Shown here in pieces: positions 20,833-33,700 of a stretch of 64,000 bases of DNA (position 1 is the stretch's first letter; every line of letters starts with the position of its first letter). The stretch lies in contig NC_053146.1 in NCBI RefSeq assembly GCF_016808335.1, positions 8,997,015 to 9,061,014 on the forward strand. The letters are read 5' to 3'. The notes under the pieces are model-generated. The model was not told where the DNA came from and ran no database searches. It was given only the letters and a program-made list of their open reading frames with translations. The stretch is from Panicum virgatum (Eukaryota; Streptophyta; Magnoliopsida; Poales; Poaceae). The position numbers were made by a program, and so were the translations under genes.

Positions 20833-22282
20833 TATCGGCGATGGAGATATTATCAGAAATGGGGTTGAATCCGACTTAACTTTACTAAAATCACCCTAAA
20901 AACGCAAACACATATTAGGCAACTGAGCCCACGCAGGCCTAAAGCCTCCTTCCAATTTGGAAGAAAGTAAAGGACTCAAAGAAGCCCAGCACGCGGCCCA
21001 TCCGCACCCCCCTCGGACCCGCGGTGTTATCTCCGTCTCGCTCGAGGGCTCCCATCGAGACCCTGGACCGCGCCCTGCGTCTCTGCCTCGCTCGAGGGTA
21101 GCGAACCTACCCTCGAGCGGGGCGAATCGTCTCCGTCTCGCTCGAGGTCACCCCTGGACGAAGAGGATAAACGGCCCTTCCGCTCACCCGCCCGTCGTAC
21201 GGAGGCATTAAATGCCAACCACTCCTCCACAGCGCCCAGGACAGACGGCGTCAGGCCGCCATTCCCCACAGTGGTTGTGACCGGAGTCCCGTCCGCCAAC
21301 TCTGGTCACTGCTCCGCCATACCGGACGCTGTGGCAACACTCTGGGAACCTGCGACGCGGTACGAGACGTGCTCGGCACAGCTCCCATTACTATTCTGCC
21401 AATTCCTGCTGTCTGGACTCCACCTCACCACACCAGCAGCCCCGGACCCGTCCCCTGCTCGGGAAGGGATCCGGCGTCGCCATGCGTCCCCCAAGGAAGG
21501 ATGCTCAGCACTAGCAGCCGGAGGCCCGGACCTCCCCCTCGAGGAGTCTGGGACCTCCACGTGACTCCCTGACTCCCTTTGCGCACGCGCTAGCGCTCCA
21601 CCCAGGGGGGCCCGGGACCGCCACGTGCCCCACTACCGCTGGCGCATATATATATGCAAGACCCTGTCCTACAGGACCCACGGAACGCCGCCACGCCACA
21701 CCTGGAAGACAGTACACCCTACAGACCACGTCGCCTGCTGGGGCTGTCAAGACACCGGCGCGATCTCCGCAAGGCCAAGGACGATGCACAGGACGACTGC
21801 CACGCCCGACACCATGCCCCACAGTGTACTTCCCACAGTGCTCGACCACTGCACCCCCGCGATTCGGGGGAAAGACGACGACTTCCACGACCCCATGTGC
21901 ATGTACACCGTCCCTCCTTGTGTCTATAAAAGTAGGAGACGGGCTTCCTTTAAGGGGGTCGCGATCAGACCCATTCGACAGTACGCAACACTCAGCACCA
22001 CTGAGCCTCCAATATTGGCACACGCCTCAATCAACTCCTTCTCTAGCAGAGACTTGGGAGCTTCCCCCCTCTCTCGCCTCGCATGTACCCCCTACTACAG
22101 GCACCTCCGGTGCAAGATAATACAGTGCCCTCGCACACCCCCTTGCTGGACGTACGGCCCCGCAGCCGGAATTAGGATAAACCCGTGCGTTACTGTGTTG
22201 CCTCTTGCATCAACATTTGGGACGAGGAAACACGCAGCAGCATTACTAGTTGGGTCCGAACCGCCGGGTCAGGACACCGACA
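20833..22282 (+). repeat. 5' LTR of the outer Tat element, about 1450 bp
   Basis: Aligned by eye with the LTRs of the inner element read on the minus strand (CTGAGCCCACG, AGGACTCAAAGAAGCC, CTCGAGGGTAGCGAACC, ending GGACACCGACA). The right end is firm because the primer-binding site follows. The left end is degenerate (TATCGG where TGTCGG is expected); 20833 is chosen because it gives the family length. A TATA box (TCTATAAAAG) lies at about 21923-21932. Confidence 0.75.
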
Positions 22283-22302
22283 GTTGGCGCGCCAGATAGG
22301 GG
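22283..22302 (+). other. primer-binding site of the outer element
   Basis: GTTGGCGCGCCAGATAGGGG follows the LTR end directly. It differs from the inner element's site (46441-46460) at one base. The priming tRNA was not identified. Confidence 0.7.
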
Positions 22303-22349
22303 ACGCGCTGCGTGACATTTTCTCTTTTGTTCCCATTTGATCTCCAGGG

Positions 22350-23210
22350 ATGGCGAGCAGATCCAACCCATTACCCATGGGCGCCTCGGATCCGCTCCCA
22401 GCGGGATACGTGATTTGGTTCGGGAGTCTCGACTTCATCGTGACCGGCGACGGCCACGGCACGGACATCCTCCCGTCCGGAACCAACCCCGACACGCCGA
22501 CACCACTGTCCCGACGTGGGAGGCGCCCGCGCCGACATGCACGGCGAGTGCGCATGGCGCGGCGCGGAGCGGCTCGCCTTGCCACCCCCACATGGGTCGA
22601 GGCAAGCGGGTCGCAGTCCAGCGCCGCGACGGAGGACGTCGTCACCTCACAATCACCGACTGCGGGAACGGCTCGCCCTACCTCCCCCACATGGGTCGAG
22701 GCTGGCGGGTCGTAGCCCGGCGCCGTGGCGGAGGACGTCACCGCTTCACCGCCACCGACTGCAGCGATGGTGCCTCCCGATGAGGACGCGACCGCGGCGT
22801 CGCCCCTTCCCTCCGGGACGCACACCCCCGCTGCGACCCACTCTTCATCCGTCAACACCAATGTGAGTGCGCACGAGGATCTGCCGGGTCATCACCTCCT
22901 GTCGATCCGCAACCTCATCGCATCATCTCCTAACGACTCCTACCCCGAGACGGCGAGCTCGATCGCCGACGACATCAGCTTCTTCATGGACAACTTCACG
23001 GCCGAGGTGGCCGAGGACTACTCCGGGGTCCGCGACCCCGACGCTTTCCGCTCGTTCCAGCTCGCGGTGGACTACTGCTTCGCCTGCCCCGACGACTCCA
23101 GCGAGGAGGACTACGATCTCGCCCGGAAGTTCTCCATGGTCGAGCTGGCGGAGCGGGGCAACGACGCGGCAAACGACACGACGGACCCACCGACGAACAG
23201 CACCAGCTGA
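22350..23210 (+). pseudogene. gag fragment of the outer Tat element
   Basis: The ATG is in a ctccaggg-ATGGC context and gives MASRSNPLPMGASDPLPAGY. One frame runs to 23210 with an amber codon at 22713-22715. The conserved part (EDLPGHHLLSIRNLIASS, SYPETASSIADDISFFM, EDYSGVRDPDAFRSFQLA) matches the inner element's gag. It ends about 285 codons in, before the core Retrotrans_gag domain. A near-duplicate of about 100 bases (PTWVEA(S/G)GS units) occurs at 22590-22770. Confidence 0.78.
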
Positions 23211-23484
23211 GCCACCGGCGAGCTCCGCTGTGCCCAGAGCAGCTACTCCGATGAACCACGCCCAAAGCTAACGTTTGGAACATTCAGGCTAAGCTACGTC
23301 GCTTCTATCCTTGAAATTCCAAACCCTTTTGTACACCGTTTGTACTCGCATTTACGATTTCCCGAAACAATAAAGGAATATGATTTACTTGTTTATTTTT
23401 TGGGAACCTTCCGGACCCTCGGGGGCTCGGATGCGCACAAACATTGAGGTACGCCTGGCTTTACCCTCGGCAAAGCCAAGCCTC

Positions 23485-23497
23485 CCTCGGGGGCTAC
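23485..23497 (+). other. internal polypurine-tract-like motif CCTCGGGGGCTAC
   Basis: Identical to the tract that directly precedes the 3' LTR in the inner element (29655-29667, minus strand), here far from any LTR. See 34345, 39761 and 48637 for the others. Confidence 0.5.
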
Positions 23498-23886
23498 TAC
23501 GGGGGGGACCCCTGAACGTCCCCAAAAATCGCCAACGTTTTTTCAAAAAATTTCCGTCTCTAAGTTTCTCGTACACTTGGAAAAAATGGACGCGAGGCAT
23601 AAGCAACTACGGTACAGGGCCGGCCGAGTCGTGGGGCCGCCTACGCCTCCGGGATACGGCACCCCCTCACCACCCCACACCTAAGTCGCTTATGAACGCG
23701 AAATTCCTCGCAGAAGTTTACCAAAGTCGCATACGAGAACACGGAAGTAGAGTAAAGAAAACGAGGGCTCGAATGCACAAGGCCTCGATGGGCCACATTG
23801 TCGATTTACGATAACGAATTTCTTAATTCACAAGTACAATTACGACAAGTACTAATTCATTACATGGGCTCCGAGGCCCAGTCTCC

Positions 23887-26800
23887 CTACAAGTTATCAT
23901 CCCCCCTTTGCGGGTCTGCAGCAGCATCGAATTCGGCTATCGGGGGGATGTCAGCTTCGAGCTTCCCGGCCAGGACTGTGGCGAACTCCTCGGCGGCTGC
24001 GTCGGCGTCATCCATGATGGCTGACACGGCGTCCGCATCGGGGTCGTTGGGAATGACGTACCCCAACGACACCCTCTGGAGGTCCATGATATAGTGCGTC
24101 GAGGCCACGGCGAGGGCTCACAGGACATCGAGGCGGAAAGTGCTCTTGGCGTGCTCGGCGATCCGGCCACCTAGCGCTCGCAGGCGGCTGATCACCGAGC
24201 TACCAGACACGGTGCCCTCCCCCTCGTGCTCCTGTCACACGCTCACAGCGGTCCGCTCCAGGTCAGCGTACTCTACCTGCGCCGCCATGAGCGCGGTGTT
24301 GACCGCCTCCTTCGCTGCAGTCTCGTCTGCCACTTTCTGCCTCAGCTCTGATCAAGAGAACCAAGATAAGCTGCGAAAAATTAGAATCCAACAACAGCAA
24401 AATTTTGAGCACATACCCGTGATATTCTTCTGCGCCTCCTCCTGCTGGACTCGGGCGGCCTCCTCGAGTGAAGACAAGGAGTTCTCCTTCTCCTTGAGGG
24501 CGGCCTCCGCATTCCGGATGGCCACCTCCTTTCCCACGAGGGCTTTGCCCTTCTCTTCGAGGGTCCCGGTGAGCGTGGAGACGGTCGCCTTCTTGCGCTG
24601 GAGCTCGGCCTCCTTGTCTTGGAGCTCGGCCTCCTTGCGCTAGAGCTCGGCTTCCTTCTGCTCGAGGGCCGTCCTAGTGCGCTGCAGCTTGGCGGTTTGC
24701 GCCTCGGCTTCCTGAGCCTTCTGCTCTGCTGCAGCCCTCTGGACGTCACGCTCGCCGGCGATCCGCGCCAGCTCCTCCTCTAGCGTCTGCTGACGCTCCC
24801 CCACATCTGTCATCTTGGTGTTGGCGTCGATATTCTGGAGCACCAAGCCAGCATTGTGCTGCCCAAGCCAGCGCACCTGGGAGTACAGTCGGGTCATCTC
24901 GTCGCTCTTTTTGCGCGAGATGTCCCTCAGCCGCTGCAAGTAGAAAGGCGTGGGTAAAACACACGAAATCAAGGCCAAATACGAATGATTCTCGGGAGGG
25001 AGCCACTTACCTGACTGATCTGGTAATCCATCGTCCTATGGAGCTCCAGGGCGCGATTGAGGTGGTTCCGAATCTGAGAGCCTGCCTCGATCTGCGTCTG
25101 CCAGATGGCCTCCTCCTGCTCGTCGTGGAGAAATTTCGGGGGACCCCGGACTGGATGATTGCCCCATGATGGGGCCCCTCGGACGTCCCCGCGTTGAGCA
25201 CCTCCTCGCATGCCGACATAAACTCGGCGATCTTGTCAGCGGCGCTTGCCGCAGCAGTGGGGTCGATGTCCCTCGAGTCTCCGAACTCCTCGCTGCTATC
25301 CGGCAACTGCTCCACCGGCACCACGCATTCCGGTGCCGCCTGCGCCGTCGTTGCCGCAACGGCACCCTCGTCCCGGGCCTTTGCAGGCACCGAGACGCGG
25401 GTTTCCTCCACCACCGGCGCCCTCGGTGCCGACTCCTCCTCCTCCGCGACGCCCTCGACCCCAGCCCTCGGGGGCTCGGGGATGAGGGTCTCCATCTCCG
25501 TTTGGCTGGTGGGGCGCTCCTGCGCGTCCCCACCAGCTTCTTCTTCTGCGACCGGCCGGGCGGCGCTATCCGCGTCGCCCCGATCGGCTTCGACTTCGAC
25601 GTCCGGCCGGGTGGCGTCATCTGCGCCGCCCCGGCCGGCCTCCCCCACGGCGTCAGCCTGAGAGGCTGCTTCAACTCCACTCTGGCCGGCATCGCCCCCA
25701 TTCCCCGGTGCTCGAGCTTGTTTTGCCGCTCGAGCCCCTCGAGCCATCACCTCCCGCAGCTTCGCGGCCTCCGCCACAATATCTACGACAGGCGGGAGCT
25801 GCAGCGCCGTGTGCGGCGTGGCGCGCGCCCCGGTCTTGAGGGCTTTGGCCGGCGCGAGCGGGGCTGCATCCTTGGCGACGACCCCGGAACTGGAAATCGG
25901 GGAAGAAAGGCTGAGGTTAGCAGGATTGGGGGATCGATTAAATTAATGCAAAGAACAAAACCAAAACCACTTACCCAGAACGGGCGCTCATACTGCGTTT
26001 GCCCGTGCCACTCCTTCGGGCCCGCAGCACACTGACGCCCCTTGATGACTGATCCGAGGGTGTCGTCCTCGGACCGGCCTGAAGCCTCGAGGCCGTCTGC
26101 GCGGGCGTCTCCACTCTCGCCGCGGACCCGTCGCTGCCCGTCGACATCGCGGGCGCGGGGACCCCCTCACCCGCCGCCGGTAGGGGCGACCTCCGCTCTG
26201 TCACGGGCATAGACGATCTTCCGCCCGCCGCCGGCGTGGGCGACCTTCCTCCCGCCGCAGGCGTGGGCGACCTCCGCTCCGCCCCCGCGAGGGGCAGGTC
26301 CACCAACAACCCCAGTGTGGGCCTCGCTTCACGCAGAGTCACTGGTGCATCCTCGTCGCCAGCCTCTTGATAGACCGGTGGAGAATCCGCACCTGTTGCC
26401 GCCTCGTCATCACCTGGAAGGTTGACCTCGGCATCCGAGGTGTCCTCCTCCTCATCCGTGGAATCGGGCGTAGCGGGCCGCGGCTTCCCCTCCGCGCGTG
26501 GAATTTTGCACGCCTTGTCGTGCTTTTCTTTCCTCTTCCTCTTCCTGTCGGCAGCTGCCTCTGCTGCTTCTTTCCACTTCTTCACCACCTCTGCGTGCAG
26601 GTGGTTGACTTCGCGTTCCTCCGGGATCGGAGGCCTCGAGGGGTGGCACCTGCGGCTCACCCCCTGCAAAACGCAATCAAATCAGGGTCAGGGAGCGGGG
26701 AAAGGAATAGCACAAGTCGACAACGGATCAAAATCGAGACTCACCACTGAAAGGTACCCCGGCTCGGGGCGCATCTTGATCTCCCAGAGATCGTTTGCGT

Positions 26801-27632
26801 TGTCGGGGAACTCCGCCACCGCGTTCCTCGCCCTCCGGGCAGCGATGCCTCGGGAGAGCAGCACCATCGATGTCCTCGAGCCCGAGGCCGGGACCCCGGG
26901 GGTGCGGCCGAAGATCGGCAGGCTCCTCTCCGTGAGAGGAATCACCCTCTGCCGGTGAAAGTTCACGATGACTGCAGCCGCCGTCAACCCCTTCCTCGCC
27001 AGGTGCACCAACGCCTCGGTGAGCACTTCGAGCCTGGCTTGATGTGCTGGGGGCGATACCCCCCAGTCCCACTTCGCTTGTCTCTCCCGAAGCACCTTAT
27101 TGGTGAACGCCGGGAGCCTATTGCCGAAGTTGCGCAGGTAGAAACACCCTCGAGTCCACCCGGTGTTGTTCGTCGTCATCTTGTTGGGAATGTACAGGTT
27201 CTTCCGGCTTGGGCCCAAATGGAGCATCAGGCCGCCAGCGCGCACGAGCCTCTTCAGCTGGCCCCGCACGTTCTCGATGAAGAGCTCACCGCGGAACAAG
27301 TGGATCCACATATCCCAATGCGCTTCAATCCCCAGGTATCCCTCGCAGATAGCGACGAAGACCGCCGACTACGAGATGGAGTTGGGGCTGAAATTGTATA
27401 GCTCCGCCCCGTAGTGCTCGCACAACGCCCACATGAATCTACTGACGGGGACGCCGAATCCCCGCTCGTGGAGACGCACAAGGCTCACGACGTAGCCCTC
27501 GGGGGGATTCGGCTCGGTCTCCTCCGGCCGCGGGGGAATCCACGCTGGCCGCTCCAAGCTGGTGTTCATCTCCATAACCGCCTCTGTGGTGGTGGATTTC
27601 CCCCATGGCAACGGCTCCCGGACGTCCGACAT
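23887..27632 (-). pseudogene. antisense spliced gene of the outer Tat element (Transposase_28-like plus coiled coil)
   Basis: Runs opposite to its element. Exon 1 starts at 27632 (MSDVREPLPWGKS) and carries the conserved 'putative gypsy type transposon' region (FGVPVSRFM, EGYLGIEAHWDMW, KMTTNNTGW). Donor GTGAGT follows GYLS near 26740. Exon 2 is highly charged and basic, with SPTPAAGGR repeats. Exon 3 is acidic and Ala-rich. Exon 4 is a long heptad coiled coil (RLRDISRKKSDEMTRLYSQ onward). The last exon ends at 23887 (MDLQRVSLGYV). Breaks: amber near 27369, amber near 24640, and a frame change near 25120. The splice sites correspond to those of the inner copy. Such extra antisense ORFs are known from Tat-lineage elements such as Grande; their role is unsettled. 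Confidence 0.72.
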
Positions 27633-28195
27633 TGCTTCGAATTATGGGGGATGTGGGAAGGCAAGCTCTGCGGTGCCTAAGGTGCGCTCTCGCTCTCTCC
27701 TTCTTCCTCCCCTTGCTCTCGGCTGTGGGCTCAGGATGCAGGGGAGGTGGAGAAGGCAAGGGAGACAAAAGCAGATGGCCAGGTGAGCCCAAACAATCCC
27801 CCCTTTTTCTTGCTTTTATTCACCACGACGGGCGGATTCGCCGCCACGGCACGAATCCCCCGCATTGAATGCGGTAGATTTTGTGTTTCTGACGAATGGG
27901 ACCCATGACCGCGCAATCTCCCACGCGCACACTCGGCCATAACTACAGCGCGGTAACCGATGGGCGCGGCGTGACTGCTGCACTGTTCCATCTGTCAGCC
28001 GCCGCCCACGCCGCTTCGTCTACCTGAGGTAGTCGCCTGAAAAGGCGCGCCCGCACTGCACCACACGAACCAGGCCACGTCGCCCACGACCAGCGGAAGA
28101 CCCGCGCACACGACCAGCGACTCCGCGCCGTTTGCGGACCATGACGGAATATTCCTTTCGGGGGCTCTTCACCCTCGAGGGAACCTGTCGGTGTC

Positions 28196-29654
28196 CCGAC
28201 CCGGGGGCCTGGATCCCAACTAGTAAATGCTGCGTGTTTCCTCGTCCCAGATGATGATGCAAGTGGCAACACAGTAACGCACGGTTTATCCTGGTTCCGG
28301 CCATGGGACCATACGTCCAGCAAAGGGTGTGTGCGAGGGCACTGTATTATCTTGCACCTTACGTGCTTGTAGTAGGGGGTACAAGCGAAGCGACAGAGGG
28401 AGGAAGGCTCCCAAGTCTCTGCTAGAAGAGGGGTTGAACAGGGCGTATAGGGATGCCGGAGCGTAAGTGATGATGGATCTCGTCTGGGAGCGTCTGAGCG
28501 TCTCAGCGTCTGAGTGAGAGAGCCAGCCCCCCGCGAAAAGGAAGCCTGCCTCCTCCTTTTATAGTCACAAGGAGGGGCGGCGCATATGAGTGGTGGCGTG
28601 GATGTCGTAGTTTTCCCCCGAATCGCGGGGTACAGTGACCGAATACTGTAGGAAGTACACTGTAGGGCATGGCGTCAGGCGCGGCAGTCGTCCTGGATAT
28701 CGTCCTTGGTCCTGCGGAGATCACGCCGGTCATCCTGCCAGCCCCTGTTGGCGGCGTGGTCGTCGCTGGTGTATGGTATTCTATATACGGCGCGGTGGCG
28801 TTCAGTGGGCCCTGTGGGCCGGGGCCTTGCACGCACCAGCAGTAGCGGTAGCGGGGTGCGCGGCGGTCCCGGACCCCCTGGTCAGAGCACAGGCGTGCGC
28901 ACTAGAAGGTCCGGGGGACACGTGGAGGTCCCGGACCCCTTGAGGGGGGAGGTCCGGGACTCCGCCCGTGCGCGCTGGGCGCCCCTCTCTGGGGAAACAC
29001 ATGATGTCGCCGGACCCCTTCCCCCACGGGAGGCGAGTCCGGTTGGTCGGTGTAGGCAGAATAGTAACGGGAGCAGTGCAGAGCCTGTCTTGTCTCGCGT
29101 CACAGGTCCAACAGTGCTGCTACAGCATCCAGGATGGCGGAGTGGTGACCAGAGTCAGCGGATGGGACCCCTATCACATCCACTGTGGGAATGGCGGCCC
29201 GACGCCGCCTGTCCTGGTGCCGTGGTGGAGTGGCTGGCCTTCAATGTCTTCGTACGGCGAGTGGTTGAGCGGCGGGGCCATTTGTCCCTTATGCCGAGGG
29301 GTGGCCTCGAGCGAGGCGGAGATGAGGTGCCTGCTCGAGGGTAGGTTCGCTACCCTCAAGCGAGGCAGAGGTGGTTTGCCCGCTCGAGGGTAGGTTCGCT
29401 ACCCTCGAGCGAGGCGGAGGTGCGGGGCGCAGTCGAGGGGTCTCGATGGGGACCCTCGAGCGAGGCGGAGATCGTCCCGCGGGTTCGAGAGGGATGCGAA
29501 TGGGCCGCACGCTAGGCTTCTTTGAGTCCTTTCCTTTCTTTCAGATGGGAAGGAGGCCGTGGGCCTTCGTGGGCTCAGTTGCTTAAACATATGCTTGCGT
29601 TTTAACGTGATCGTAGTACCCCGTTTAGGGTGTCCCTAATCGTGGTACCCGACA
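28196..29654 (-). repeat. 3' LTR of the inner Tat element, 1459 bp
   Basis: TGTCGGTGTCCCG at the left and GGTACCCGACA at the right, in minus orientation. It has one more copy than the 5' LTR of a roughly 50-bp unit (GCTCGAGGGTAGGTTCGCTACCCTC-type, 29330-29410), accounting for the 40-base length difference. The TATA box (minus, CTATAAAAGG) is at about 28555-28564. Confidence 0.88.
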
Positions 29655-29667
29655 GTAGCCCCCGAGG
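29655..29667 (-). other. polypurine tract before the 3' LTR
   Basis: Minus strand CCTCGGGGGCTAC abuts the LTR start TGTCGGG. This is the expected plus-strand priming site of the inner element. Confidence 0.65.
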
Positions 29668-30175
29668 CTTTGGTCGAGTCAAAGGATTCGTCCAAAGGGT
29701 GATTCGGCGATTTCCCCCTTGACGTGATCAGTCAATGCCGCGCACCCACCAGACGCGCCTGATCGCCAACCCGGCGGATGTGACAATACGCCGGTCGGGA
29801 TAGTGCGCCCGCGGGGGGAGTACTTCGAGGCGCGTGCCTCTTTGTTTGTTTGTTTCAAGGACAAGACGTGTCCGCGTGCTGAGGGGGGCCAGAGTGACGA
29901 CGGCGTCCACTGCTCGGCAGCTGGCGCTTTCGTTGCGCTGTCCCGCACTCAGGGCCTTGCCTTCCCTGGTTGCCTTGCGGCGCGCCGTTCGAGGGCGGTC
30001 GGCTTGAGCCGATGCTGTGCCGCCTAGCGTCCAGGGGCTCAGCTTCGCTTTATTTTGTTCAGTTGCGTCTCGGCACGGTGACCGAGGGCATCCTTTTTTT
30101 CGTGGAAGGTCGCGTCGTCACGGGCGGTCCAAGCCCTTGCCCTTTGACAGGCCTGAAGCTTGGAGCCCGACGCAG

Positions 30176-30184
30176 CTATAAATA
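30176..30184 (+). promoter_or_regulatory. internal antisense TATA box in the inner Tat element
   Basis: CTATAAATA, then AGGGGTCGTG, a pyrimidine-rich leader and start-like sequence. It faces away from the 3' LTR, opposite to the element. The same box and leader are kept in the outer element on the minus strand at 49424-49432. Downstream, both copies share small frames (ARRMLASGGG; PPRVFGGGDAR-like) and then a TTTGAGCAATAAAG signal near 34213-34228 in this copy. No intact protein is readable, so this may be a noncoding or decayed transcription unit. Confidence 0.5.
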
Positions 30185-30761
30185 GGGGTCGTGGGGTTCC
30201 CTTTCCTCTCCAACCTCCCAGCCCTTTCTTCCAGCATCGCCTAAATCTCTTAATGTTTTCCTTCGCCTTTCGTGACCGGCCCCCACATAGGGTGGCCTGG
30301 CTTTTTAGGTTTTGGTGCTAGAAGAATGCTTGCGAGCGGTGGGGGAACACCGGAGTGGGCGTGCGCACCATCCCTCAGCTTAAGTGGGATCAACAGAAGA
30401 GCATTGGGCCCGTGGGGTTCTGCTCCTGCGATGTCCCCTAGCCTGAAGGGGGATGGAGACGCCTGACCGTGGCGCTGGCGCCAGGTCTGGTGGCTGTTCT
30501 TCACATCATCCCCCCCGGCAACAAGGTTGCTCTCGGGGAGACGGTGCGGAGGGTGCTGTCCGCCAGCTCGACCCCCCCGCGTAGTCTTCGGTGGAGGAGA
30601 CGCTAGAAGAAGGCTTGCGAGGAGAGCATTCCCCTGGACCCGTGCGGCCTGGGGGCCGCTCGTCGCATCCCTAGCAGCCTGGCCGTTGCGTCAGCCAGGG
30701 GCTCGGTGCCTTTCTTCGTTACTCGTTCCTCCCCAAGACAGGGAAAATTGCCACGTAGGTG

Positions 30762-33700
30762 TGTAACACCCTAATTTAAATTTCAGCATTTATTAATAAA
30801 TTTAATTGGCTTTATTTAAATTTCTAAGGTTTATTGTGCTAGACTTGCATTTAATCTAAATTTTTGTTCTATAAGTAACTAAAATTTTATCATAGGTTTA
30901 AATTTTGGTGTTGCATTCATGCTGGTGCATAGTTTTAATTATTTGAGTGTGGTTTGAATTCAAATCGTATTTGAATTCAAACTTTGTTTGAAATAGGAAT
31001 AGAAAAGAGGAAAGAAATAGAATAGGAAAGGAAAACCAGACCCAGCCCAAAACCCTCTCCAAATCCCAGCCCGGTTTTTCCCTTTTCTTGGCCCAGTAGT
31101 ATCCCGCGGCCCAGCAAACAAATCAGCGCCAGCCCAGTCCGCGGCCCGTTCCGCTCGGGCCGAACCAGCCTTTCCCACGGCCCGACCCACTCCTCCGTGC
31201 GCGGCCCAGCACGCGCTCGCGCAGCGCCCGCATCGCCCGCGCTCGCCGACAGCCGTGGCCCACCTGGCAGACTCATCCCCTTCCCCGCGCCGCGCTCCCC
31301 TGTTCCGCGCTCGCCGCTCTCCCTCGCTGGCCGTGGCCCCGCTTTGCCCCGCGCGCGCCCGAGGCCCACTGGCCGGCTTCCCAGAGTCCTCCTCCTTCTA
31401 GAAACCCCGCCCCGGCCGGATTCAACGGGGATCGGTGCTCGATCCACTCTCCCCGCGCGGCACCGAACCCGGCCGCAATCTCCGGCCTTCCAAACCCGGG
31501 CGCGGACGCCGAGATCCCCGCGCTAGCCCTTTAAACCACCCAGCGGACCCCCCCTGCGTCATCAATCGCCCCACATCGCCGCCCGAACCCTAGCACGCCG
31601 AGCCGCCCCCCCCCCCCCCCCCCCCCCCCGCTCCGCCGCCGCAGGTAAACCAGCCCGTCTCCGCGTTTCCCCGCCACCGTCGACCTCAGAGCTTCTTTGA
31701 CCCCTGGACCACCTTCGCAGGGCCCACTCGTGTCTTCCCGGCGAGTCAGCAGTCTCGGAGCACCACCGCAGTGACCCGTCCACGGCCACCGCACCGATCC
31801 CGCCGCCGAACCTCGCCGACGACCCATCTGCGCGACGTCTCCGGCCACCAGAAGCGCCCGGTGAGAACCCACAACCCTCCCCGGTTCTTTTGGCGTTGAG
31901 TCTGATAGTCTGTAGTCCCTGGCCCCTGAGAACCCCGCTCGCCGGCGGAGTGCGCCGCTGCACAGATCCACCCTCCCGTCGCGCTCGCCGTAGTAGGCCT
32001 CCCCGAACCCATCTGATGCCTCGTGTGGTTTACGCGTGGTGCACTGACCCGCTCTGACCCAAGCCTGGGTCGGATTGACCCCCGGAGGGCTGGAATCGGC
32101 GAACTCCGGCGAGCCTAGCGTCGCGCCGCCACGGACAGAGCCGCCGGCGGTCGAGCGCCGCCGCCTCCCGCACCCGCTTAACCCTGGCCGCCCGATCTAG
32201 TTTCGACGCTCGAGATTAGATCGGAGTTGCATTAGATCTAAGCCACCAGATCTCAATCCGACGGCTGAGATCCAAAGATAACGGTTTGCCCTGGCTCTTT
32301 TTCTAAAGAGACCCCCAACTTTGCCTAAATCAACCCGCGGTCCACCGGAGTTCAAAAATAATTAGATTTAAGTCCTGGTTTTAACGCGTAGCCCCCTGAG
32401 TTTCTTTAAAATAGTACCCGCAGTCCAGGCTTGAAGTTTTTGCGAGTTAGACCCTGAAGCTTTAGTTTAATTACGTTTAGGCCCTCGGTTTTTGCAGAAA
32501 AGCCCCTAGAACTTGTTTTTAGCCTAGATTATGCGTTTTAGCTCCGTTTTAGGTGATCTTTATGTCCACGCGATCGTTGTAACGCGTAGAATAGTTTTAG
32601 ACTAGTTTAGTGTGCTGTTTTTATGTATTGATGTATTGTTTCTTAGTTTTTATTAGTGTTTGCTTGTATGCTTATTTTGTGCATTGTTTTGGCCATGTGT
32701 TCGTGAGTAGACGTTGAGTTACCGGAGGAGCCCCAGTACCAGTACCCGGAGCAGCCGTCTTCCGAGCACTTTGAGCAGCAGCAGGAGCAGTACGAGGAAG
32801 TCAAGTGTAACATGAACAACCTATCACTTTAAATACATTTTCATACTGCATTTTAATACTGTATGCCTATAAGGCTTTCCTAGCCACTGTATATACTTTA
32901 TATATATCCTTTGGGTTGCATTTTGGTTAGTTGTGCTAGGTGCCGCGCTATAACACATAATGGTCCTTTTTAATTAATTTGATTAATGGTATATGCAACT
33001 TAATTCTGAGAGTGACCCTCTGTGTGGCTTGAGTGGTTCTCGTCTCGTTAAAATTGGTTTTGTTAGAAACATGGTTTAGGGGACCAGCACGGTGCTTATT
33101 GCCTGGTTGGCCACTCTCCATAAGGACCGGTTCATAGAGCGACAACCTGGGACAACAGCGCTACCACAAGACTGGAATGGGACGGTCTTGGCTTACTAAT
33201 TAGGTCATTTTGGTTCGGGAGTAACTTACCTACGGGGCAAGAGGGGAGTCGAGCTTCAATGGTCCCTACGCTACGAGGCTGGTCTGTGTTGTCTTGTACC
33301 CCCTTGAGGTGGGCCCCATCGTTGCATTGACTGAATCCTTAGCGGTTACACCTTACCAACGTGTCCTTTGTAACGGCCTCGTAGTGAGTTTGCTAGTCAT
33401 CTCACCTAAGGAAGTGTGATGAACAACTGGCGTAGCTCACGACTTGTGGGTAAAGATGTGCAACCTCTGCAGAGTGTAAAACTGGTATACTAGCCGTGCT
33501 CACGGTCATGAGCGGCCCAGATCCTCCTTTTGATTAGTGGGGTTATCTCCTTCCGACGAGGGAGGTGCCTCTCGGGGTTACCTTGGTGGCTTGGTTGTGG
33601 TTTGGTTCTCAGTAGTAGCATGTTTAATCTTGATTAATTACTATGTAACTGGGTTAACGGTAATTCATCAATTCGTAGTAAATAGCTTTAATAAAATTTT

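Larger units (their letters stand above)
20833..28195 (+). mobile_element. outer Tat-type gypsy element, left part (pol-less, + orientation)
   Basis: Order: 5' LTR (20833-22282), primer-binding site (22283-22302), start of gag (22350-23210), the last dozen codons of pol (LRRFYP end near 23290-23325), noncoding spacer, and the antisense gene (27632-23887, minus). Compared with the related element at 28196-47879, everything from late gag to the last pol codons is missing at a junction around 23210-23275. It is interrupted at 28195 by that relative and resumes at 47885. It cannot supply its own polymerase, so it would have moved with enzymes supplied in trans, if the deletion came before insertion. 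Confidence 0.82.
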
